From positions 1 to 14,411 of the forward strand of contig JASJFT010000434.1 in assembly GCA_030770425.1 (NCBI GenBank): a DNA stretch of 14,411 nt, in the 5' to 3' direction. Positions 7,703 to 14,411 of this stretch are shown here, in pieces. The notes beneath the pieces are model-generated. The model was not told the DNA's origin, did no database searches, and saw only the letters and a program-made list of their open reading frames with translations. The position numbers and the translations under genes are program-made. This DNA comes from Darksidea phi. Taxonomy: Eukaryota > Ascomycota > Dothideomycetes > Pleosporales > Lentitheciaceae. The stretch's first letter is position 1. Each line of letters opens with the position of its first letter.

Positions 7703-9606
7703 AAGGTATATATAGGTAGATAGATATAGAAATACTAAGGTAGTAAAAGGATTATATTCGGATAGAGATAAGACGAATCCTTAAGAAGATATAATAGTAG
7801 GATATAGAACTATATAGGGTCTAGTATATAACTATAGCTAGGTCGATAATAATCTAGAAGTCCTCTAGTAGAAGTAGGTATAATATAGTCTTCTTCTTTT
7901 CTAAGAGTTATTCTAGCTCTTATAGAGAGTTATTTACTACAACGTATTCTATTAGTCTCCTTACTTCTTTTAAAAAAGTTTACCTAAGTATCTATACTTC
8001 TAAAAAACCCTATTTCTAAGAAAAAAATAATTTTATAGAGAAGATCTTTTAGGTATTTAGTATCTACGTTATACTCTACTACCTTAACGGGGGATTTCTA
8101 TAGTCTTTCCGGCCTTATAGCCCTTAACCCTAATCTTATAGTATATAGTTAGTTTAATTAGAAAGTATATATAACTTAAGTATTAGTCCCTTATTAGTAT
8201 ATATTTATAACTTTTACCTATTACTATTATAGCTTATAGTCTATACGTATTCTTATAGATCCTTATACTAGTAGTAATAGTATTACTACTCCCCTTATAG
8301 GTAATTTTTAGTAACTTTTATTTAGTAGATACTTACTATCTTTATATAAAAGCTATTTACTAAGTATAACCTTTATAGTTACTTTACTTACTTATAATAT
8401 CTTTATAAAGGCTTCGGGACTAGTCTAGACTTTATTTAATTTAGTCTTAATACCTATTATAATAGTATAACCTAGTAGTACTTAGTAATTACTAGCTACT
8501 ATCTATTATAACTTATAATTATATTAAATTACTTATTTATCTATAACTTTTCTAGTAAGAGAAATTCTATTTATATCTTTATAGACGTTTATCTAAGAGA
8601 TAATAAATTATTATATATTATATCTCTTTAGATATCTTTATTTCTATATTTTAGATTCTTACTAGTAAGTACCTAGGGTATTATCGACTTAAGTATAAAA
8701 TAGTCTCTCTTAGTATAAGTATAAGAAGGTATATCTACTCCTAAATTTCTCTACTTTATTTCTTAATACTTTTAAGATCCTACCTCTTATTATAATTACC
8801 TCTACTAGCTAGTATAGTAATACTACCCTTTTTAAGTATATCTATACTCTTTCTATCTATCTAAAATCTTAGTCTTCTCTTATATACTATTAGTATATAA
8901 ACTACCTCTTCTAATTTATATAGAAGTTTAATATAGCTAAGCTCTATTAGATTACTTTAAGTAACTAGTACTAGAAGGCTAATATTTATACTACCTATAG
9001 TAGATATAAAACTTACTATTAGACCTATTTAGTAGTATATACCGGTCTTCTCCTCTTCTTACTAATATAGTTTTACTAATAATCTATATAGATTAAGTCT
9101 ACTTTTTATTACTACTTTAATCTTCTTATCTTTACTATTAAGTATATCTAGTATTATAACGCTTAAGCTACTTATAATAATAAGAATATAAATTCTAATA
9201 TACTTAAGAAGATTTAGTAGAATATATAGTTCTATACTTTTAATATTAATACTAGTTAGAACTAGTATAAGGCTAAGTAAAAGCGTCTAATTAAGGATAC
9301 TAGTAGTAAGATAGAATTATACCGGGCTATAGCTATAACGTATAAGCTTAACTTCTAGTACTATTAGATATATTTTACTATCTTTCTAATAACTTTCTAT
9401 ACTAATTCCTCTAGTATAGACTAGGTAGCGTTAGCTATTTAGCGTTTATTAACTTCGTAGCCTCTACTACCTATAAGACTTACTTTATTAAGTATAACTC
9501 CTTAACTAGTATACCCCTTAGGACTACTAATTATAAGTATTATTAGTACTATTATAGCCCTAATATTCCTAATAGAAATATTATTAGTAGAGGTATAATA
9601 TCTATT
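7703..9606 (-). other. Unassigned degraded segment with coding-like - strand frames; should contain the 3' LTR of element 2
   Basis: The 3' LTR of element 2 should begin at about 9606 on the - strand and run left, but its end cannot be set because the partner LTR is outside the window. From 9421 to about 8700 the - strand frame with first bases at 1 modulo 3 has far fewer stops than the pol frame extended into the same DNA, including 74 stop-free codons from 9286 to 9065. Another coding-like - strand frame lies at about 8130-7780. The putative products are rich in Leu, Ile and Lys. I recognise no transposase, RT or host domain. A further element, an eroded ORF downstream of pol, or chance are all possible. 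Confidence 0.35.
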
Positions 9607-9615
9607 ACCCCCTAG
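9607..9615 (-). other. Polypurine tract of element 2 and start of its 3' LTR
   Basis: On the - strand the sequence CTAGGGGGT lies at the end of the long pol tail and is followed by AATAGATATTATA, compatible with an LTR beginning with TG before RIP. A G-rich tract directly before the LTR primes plus-strand DNA synthesis in these elements. Another weaker candidate (AGGGGATAC) lies at about 9904-9912, but the pol frame appears to continue past it. Confidence 0.5.
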
Positions 9616-10079
9616 AAGGGGATACTACGAAGCTTCTTTAGGAACTTCTCGTCCGATATATATAGCTTACTTAGGTTACCTATAGACTATATAGTACTTA
9701 GCTAAGATTCCTATTATTAGAATATATAGATAGAATAAATATCTATATTAAAAATCTAGCTTATTAATTCTAATACTATTATTACTAGTTAATCTATCTA
9801 TTATTATAATTTATAAAGGCTAGCCTTATTAAATCCTTTAAGCTATAGCTTATTACTAAAGTAGATAATATTCCTTTTCTTAACTAATTATTCTACTTAT
9901 ATAGTATCCCCTAAGCGGGGTTCTAAGGGTATCTTTTAGCTAGATCTCTTAGTTCTTTCTTTATATTAATATTACTTATATAGTCTACCCCTTTAGAATT
10001 TCTTACGTATATTATTATTCCTCTATAAAGGTTATAATACTTTCCTAGTAGCTTTCTACTTTAGACGATTTAATATTTA

Positions 10080-10241
10080 ATTATCTAGATTTATCTAATA
10101 TTCCGCGAGGACCTTATTATAATTATTAAAAGAGACCTTAGACTTCTATATACTATTCTTATATAGTTAACCTAGCTATTTTATAAGAAAGAGCTTCTTA
10201 TTATATACTATCTTATAAGTGAGGATAGCTTCGACTTTATA
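10080..10241 (-). other. Chromodomain remnant (element 2)
   Basis: Y-K-V-E-A-I-L starts at first base 10241, matching the chromodomain start with an intact Val-Glu-Ala-Ile-Leu. L-F-L-I-K-* follows, the counterpart of Y-L-I-K-W, with Trp now a stop. A later segment ends L-A-E-Y. The frame is continuous with integrase (189 bases from the GPY/F motif, a multiple of three). It marks element 2 as a chromovirus. Confidence 0.82.
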
Positions 10242-10319
10242 TTAGTCGTTATTATTAAGCTCTAGATACTATATAGACCCGGGTCTAAAATTTAGACCTT
10301 CTCTTAGTTCTATCTATTT

Positions 10320-11400
10320 CTTTAGGAGAGATATATAGAAGATAGGATATAGCTAGAATATTAATAGAAATAGCTTAAGCTAGTAGCTTAGCTTCTTATA
10401 CTTAGTTTAAATAGTAAAGGGTCCTAAGTACTTTATATCTAGCTTCTTTAAAGGGTACTTAGTCTTAATATTAGTAGTCTTTAAAATTACCTTTTTACTA
10501 ACGGCGAAATACTTACTCGTTCTCTTTAAGTTATACTAGTATTACTAGCTCTTCTAAGTATAGGTTAATATATTCTAAGTATTAGAAAACTATTATATCT
10601 AGCTAGTTAGAAAGTCGATAACTCTCTAATATATATTTAGGATCTTTCTATCTATACTCTAGTCGCTAGGTAGTTAATAGAGCTAATACTTATCTTTTAT
10701 ATTATTAAAACTCTTAGATTTAACGTCTATTACGACCTTAATAGGGTATATACTATAACTCGAATAAATCTTAGAGTTATACGCGTATTCTACTATTAGA
10801 AGTAGCTAATACTAGTTATTTTACTAATAGTTTAGATATATCTATAGGTATACTTTAAGCTTCTAATTCTAGTATTTAGTTTAGCTATTTATCTATAGAT
10901 AGAAGGCTATACTTATTCGTTATTTAATATTAAAATAAAAGTATATATCTAACTAGAATTTACTAGTAAAGATAGAGCCCTAGTCTAAGATTAGTAATAA
11001 TAGGGGTTCGATCTTAGTAAATACTTCTATAAATAATAAATCGGCTAATATACTTATAGTAATATTCTTTATTATAGGTAGGTACCGGACTAGTTTTAAA
11101 AAGTAGTTAACGAGTACTAGTACTATATTATAGACGTTACCCTTAAAATTCTTAGATTCTAGTAGATTAGTAATAAAGTCTAGGGAGTAATTACGCTATA
11201 GCTTCTATAATAGAGAAATTAGTTCTAGTAACTTCTATAGCTTATACTTTTATACTTTATTTATTTAGTATACTATATAGTCTTATACGTACGTATTAAC
11301 TTCTACTTAAAACTTTAGCTAATAGTACTTTCTTTATAGAGGTTTAATAGTCTTATCTACTCTATAATAACCCCCTAGAGGGTTATTATAATTTCTTATA
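10320..11400 (-). other. Integrase remnant; catalytic Glu lost (element 2)
   Basis: The HHCC part is visible as Y-N-N-P-L-G-G-Y-Y-R-V-D-K-T-I starting at 11390, where Tyr replaces His. The first catalytic Asp (GAC, first base 11180) sits in L-D-F-I-T, the second (GAC, first base 10985) in I-L-D-*-G-S-I-F-T-S-K-F. The third catalytic position, 36 codons later (first base 10877), is AAA (Lys) where Glu is expected. This is explained by TGAA changing to TAAA. The GPY/F motif is intact as Y-L-G-P-F-T-I from 10430, and Y-P-I-F-Y-I-S-L-L follows. The core and C-terminal parts are complete in length. Confidence 0.9.
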
Positions 11401-12019
11401 AGAATAGCTTAATAGAGAGCTTTATTATTAGGAATTTATACTTTCTTTACTCTCTAAAGAATATCTTTTAGATTTAGAATCTATAAAGGTATACCCTTTT
11501 ATTCTTTTCTACTCTCGAACTTTTATATATACTATATATTCTTATAATAAACTATATTATATTTCTATACTTCCTAAATATAATCTAATAGTAGTCTAGA
11601 GGTTTCCTAGCTAAAGGGTAAGTCGTCGTTTATAACTTTTAGTAAAGACTTATATAATATAGAGGTAGAAAATACTTTATAATACTAAAGAAATATTAAA
11701 GCTAGGTCTAAGCCTTCTAATTACTCTCTAGATTTATTATCTCTACCTATAGATAGATTAAGGTTAATAGATAATATATCGTTAAAAACTAGTACTATAC
11801 TAAAGGATTCTATAGTAGAATAATTTATACTATCTTTAGATATCTAATAGATTACTTATAAATCCTTATTAGTAAGATTAAATTTATATACTATTTAACC
11901 TATAGTATATAGAGCTATAGACTTTTAGAGTATCTATACCTAAAGTTTATTTTAGAGTATAGGAAGTATAATATTTTTTAGTACCCTTCTCTCTCTAAGC
12001 TAAAAGCCTTTAGTATAAT

Positions 12020-12480
12020 TAAGTCGTCGTAATAGTATATTAGCTAGATTCTTTATACTAGGCTTATATTCGATCTTAAAGTTAAAATAAGCTAACTCTT
12101 TAGCCTAGCGTACTTACGTAGATAAGAGTACCTTCGTAGTTATAAAATATCTTAGATTATTATAGTTATATAGTATATAGATAGTATCTAGAGTATACTT
12201 AAGATAATATTACTACTATCTAAAGATTTCTATAATAGTAAATAACTCTTTATTATAAGTATTCTACTAAATCTATAGTCTAGTAAACTTACGACTAAAG
12301 AACGTAACTAGTTTCTAGTATTTCTCTATTAAGAGTACTATTATTTATAGTTATAATAGAATAGCTACTATAGTAAACTTAAAGATATTAGTAATAACTA
12401 TTATAGATTTTACTAGATTAAAGTACTAGAGGACGAAGGCTCTTATAAAGAGCTCTTAGAGTATAAGAAATATATTATAT
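12020..12480 (-). other. RNase H domain remnant (element 2)
   Basis: In the pol frame a stretch reads F-F-S-R-K-F-T-R, then Y-N-K-E-L-F-T-I-I-E, which match family motifs Y-S-R-K-L and D-K-E-L-L-A-I-V-E. Further on are N-N-L-R-Y-F-I-T-T-K-V-L, the counterpart of D-H-x-N-L-x-Y-F-x-T-T-K, and F-K-I-E-Y-K-P before a terminal L-L-R-R. The early catalytic Asp region reads V-I-T-N. The assignment is secure from the series of motifs and from its place between RT and integrase. Confidence 0.88.
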
Positions 12481-12759
12481 ATATTCTTTAGCTAAAACTA
12501 AAAGATATACTACTTTATAGGACTCTTCTTAATCTTCTTTAACTTTTCTACTAACGCGTCCTTACTAGAATCTTATTAGACTAGTATTGGATTCTATATA
12601 AAGGTTATATATTCTAGAAGTAGATAAATAATATTTAAGTAGTTATATATAAACTATTAATAAAAGTTTATAAATTTAAGAAATACTTAGATATTCTAAT
12701 AGTCTTTAGACTCTAGTTACTTTTTAATTATTTAGACCTATATTAGGTCTATAACTACC

Positions 12760-13345
12760 CTGTAGAGGGTTATTATAAAGTTAAGAAACTCTACTAACTT
12801 TATAAAAAAGGTATACTTTAAGATTTTATAATAAAGTTCCTAATTATATAACCTCTTAAGGACTTTATAAACGTACTATTTATAATCCTCCTTCTCTTTA
12901 GAGTATATAAGAATATTATTTAAATAGATAATATATATCTTATCTAATAGACTATCTAAGACTTTATAGATATACGACTAAAATATAGTAAATATATTTA
13001 TAAGACTAAATAGTATTACTAGATATTTAAAGTAGCTATAGTATATTTTAAATACTATCTTCTACTTATTACCCTTCTTAATACGTAATCGATAATATAC
13101 CTCGTAGAGATTAAGTTTTATAAAGACCTTAGTCCTAGATAGCTAGTCTAGTATCTCGCTTATAAGGGGTATAGAGTAATAATTTTTAATTATTACCTTA
13201 TTTAAACCCCTATAATTAATATATAATTAAAGTATACTATTAGCTTTAGGTATAAAAAGTATCGGGACCCCTACTAGAGATTTACTAGACTAAATCTACC
13301 TCTTCTCTAGAAAGTTATTAAGATATTCTCTTAAAATCTTAAGTT
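12760..13345 (-). other. Reverse transcriptase domain remnant (element 2)
   Basis: The domain reads L-K-I-L-R-E-Y-L at the start, then V-P-I-L-F-I-P-K-A-N-S, matching the family motif A-P-I-L-F-V-P-K-K-D-G-S. Next come Y-I-N-Y-R-G-L-N-K-V-I-I-K-N-Y-Y and P-L-I-S-E-I-L-D, the counterparts of V-D-Y-R-G-L-N and P-L-I-S-E. Motif A has Asn for Asp, explained by a GAT or GAC codon preceded by T (TpG to TpA). Motif C has Y-L-N-N. The second Asn is explained the same way; the first would need an extra step. Confidence 0.9.
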
Positions 13346-13539
13346 TTCTTCTAGAGAGATTATAAATAAGGAGATTTAATAATATCTTTCTCTTCTTAAG
13401 ATTAATAGTATAGTTATACTCTAAATTAAAAGTAATTCTACTAATAAGTTTAGAACTAAAGTACTAAAGCTAATTATAAAGATAATCTAGGACCTTTATA
13501 GCTTCCTTAGAGTTAATTTCCTTATCGAAATTATTATAG

Positions 13540-14411
13540 AAAGTATTTAGATAGTTCTTAAATTTCCGTCGTCCCTTCTAATAGAGAGCTACGATCCTCT
13601 ATAGAGGGGTATTTATTATTAATACTATAATCTAAAAGACTATAGCCTCGGATAGCTATACTAACTTAGGGTATTACTTTATATAGTAGATAAGGTAATT
13701 ATAGAATTATAGGGTCTAGTTTTTTAACTAGAGTAGGCCCTACTTATTCTAGTACTAAGTATTCTAAGGCTTATTATCTCTTAGGATTTATATCTTATTA
13801 ATAGATATCTATAGATACTTTATAGTCTCTATAGTAGTAGAATACTAGAGTTAATACTCTTTTTTATTTATAAGTAATTAAGTATAGAAGCTCCTTAGGT
13901 ATAGTATATATACTTTTTCTCTAGGTTATAGCTATTATAGTAGGTCGTCGGGTATTACCTTAATCTTAATATACTCGACTACTACTCTTCTATTCTACTA
14001 TTTAAAAGATCTCTTTTAGTAATCTATTTAAGGGTCTACCTCGTATAGCTATAACTAGTTAAGGATAAGATTATAGCTATCTATAGGGGTAGTCTAAAAT
14101 ACTTAAAAACCTATTATTTTTATTATATCTTAAGAATTCTATATCGTTATTATAATAATATATAGCTCTCTTAGATATAGTAGTATACTAAAGACTTAAT
14201 ATATTTAAAACTTTATATATAATAATATCTTAGAGAGGTTCTACTATAGTATAAGATCCTTCCTAATAATATTTAAGTCTAATTCTATATTAAAAAGACT
14301 CTAGACCTATATTAGAACGTCTATAGGGAGGTAAATCCTTATATTACTAATAATCTATAAGGATTTACTATTAGTATTTAGCCCTAGTAGTATTATAGTA
14401 ATATTAGTAAC
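13540..14411 (-). pseudogene. Unassigned gag/protease-side part of element 2, cut by window end
   Basis: Upstream of RT in element 2, a - strand frame with first bases divisible by 3 shows a reading with stops mainly at plausible Gln positions down to about 13540. The pol frame then takes over in an overlapping phase. By position it should be gag C-terminus, protease, or both. I could not find a zinc knuckle or a D-S/T-G protease motif and do not assign it. Alternatives are a different ORF or an inserted fragment. Confidence 0.45.

Larger units (their letters stand above)
9616..13570 (-). pseudogene. pol: pol remnant of element 2 (RT-RH-IN-chromodomain)
   Basis: In one conceptual frame: reverse transcriptase (about 13345-12760), RNase H (about 12480-12020), integrase (about 11400-10320), chromodomain (about 10241-10080) and a tail of some 150 codons running to the polypurine tract. 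RT motif A reads F-I-K-L-N-L (Asn codon first base 13112) and motif C reads Y-L-N-N-I-L-I-Y-S (Tyr first base 12926). Both lack the catalytic Asp residues, unlike element 1. The tail after the chromodomain includes P-L-E-P-R-L-G-D-T-I, similar in style to sequences near the end of many chromovirus polyproteins. I could not find the protease active site, which may lie in the preceding phase or be eroded. Confidence 0.88.
76..14411. other. Saturated RIP tract: CpA/TpG nearly absent
   Basis: Scanning the + strand after base 75, I find CpA only at 563, 4948, 5769, 6427 and 7940, and TpG only at 451, 1485, 1761, 5506, 10220, 12588 and 12761. Random sequence of this composition would hold many hundreds. 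CpG, CpT, CpC and ApC are retained, so the loss is specific to C followed by A, on both strands. RIP of duplicated DNA in filamentous ascomycetes gives exactly this pattern. ATG triplets exist only at 450 and 1484 on the + strand, and at 4948-4950 on the - strand. No host gene, tRNA or rRNA can be supported anywhere in the tract. Confidence 0.93.
9607..14411 (-). mobile_element. Element 2: RIP-degraded Ty3/Gypsy chromovirus, 5' part outside window
   Basis: A second LTR retrotransposon read on the - strand, entering from the right edge. Order in its own direction: unassigned gag/protease part (14411 to about 13540), reverse transcriptase, RNase H, integrase, chromodomain, C-terminal tail and polypurine tract. 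The RT and integrase motifs differ clearly from element 1, so it is a different family. One frame (first bases at 2 modulo 3) holds from about 13570 to 9615. It is converging (tail to tail) with element 1. The 5' LTR and most of gag are not in the window. Stops at Gln and Trp positions make it dead. Confidence 0.9.

Noticed and set aside
8040..8720. + strand reading frames with moderate openness
   Set aside because: The - strand frames over the same DNA are as good or better, and no conserved motif appears on the + strand. They are likely shadows of low-complexity composition.
11363..11390. 11-bp inverted repeat around CCTAGA resembling a terminator stem
   Set aside because: It lies inside the HHCC codons of the element 2 integrase, so the symmetry is a by-product of coding sequence. 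No T run follows.
76..14411. AT-rich organelle genome or AT-rich protist chromosome
   Set aside because: The depletion is specific to CpA/TpG with CpG kept, and two chromovirus pol genes can be read through it. Organelle or general AT bias would not do this.
76..14411. Loss of CpG by ordinary cytosine methylation
   Set aside because: CpG remains frequent throughout, while CpA is gone. The context is wrong for CpG methylation decay, although CpG change may feed RIP as a first step.

Overview
This window is a repeat-only, gene-free block of DNA, most likely from a filamentous ascomycete (Pezizomycotina), that has been destroyed by repeat-induced point mutation (RIP). From base 76 to the end (about 14.3 kb) I count only 12 CpA or TpG dinucleotides on the + strand. 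CpG, CpT, CpC and ApC stay common and TpA is everywhere. That is the signature of CpA-to-TpA mutation on both strands, carried close to completion. A consequence is that ATG, TGA, TGG, TGT/TGC and CAN codons are virtually absent and TAA/TAG stops are dense, so no intact protein gene can exist here. The species cannot be named from the sequence.

Behind the mutations, two different Ty3/Gypsy chromoviruses (LTR retrotransposons with a C-terminal integrase chromodomain) can be read in conceptual translation. Element 1 lies on the + strand from base 1 to about 6835. It has the last 75 bp of its 5' LTR, a gag remnant in one frame (CCHC zinc knuckle at 780-821), a pol remnant in the -1 frame (protease, reverse transcriptase, RNase H, integrase, chromodomain; about 2160-5690), a polypurine-tract candidate, and a downstream stretch ending in a second copy of the LTR end (6761-6835). 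Element 2 is on the - strand and enters from the right edge: an unassigned gag/protease part (14411 to about 13540), reverse transcriptase (from about 13345), RNase H, integrase, chromodomain (about 10241-10080), a long C-terminal tail, and a polypurine tract at 9607-9615. Its 5' LTR lies outside the window.

The two elements point tail to tail. Between them (about 6836-9606) is a mosaic of remnants: an AT-rich segment with a tandem repeat, a possible LTR with a TATA box, a 290-bp integrase fragment related to element 1 but from a separate copy, and about 1.9 kb of unassigned DNA with a coding-like frame on the - strand.

The most striking point is at the left edge. Bases 1-75 still carry five CpA, one TpG and many CpG, while the matching LTR end at 6761-6835 has lost them. 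Of 22 differences, 19 are C-to-T or G-to-A in that one direction. The change from unmutated to fully mutated DNA falls at the LTR/internal boundary. The window shows a graveyard of known element types shaped by an extreme mutation process. I see no new functional gene system, but the mutation pattern, the boundary and the unassigned segments deserve a check.
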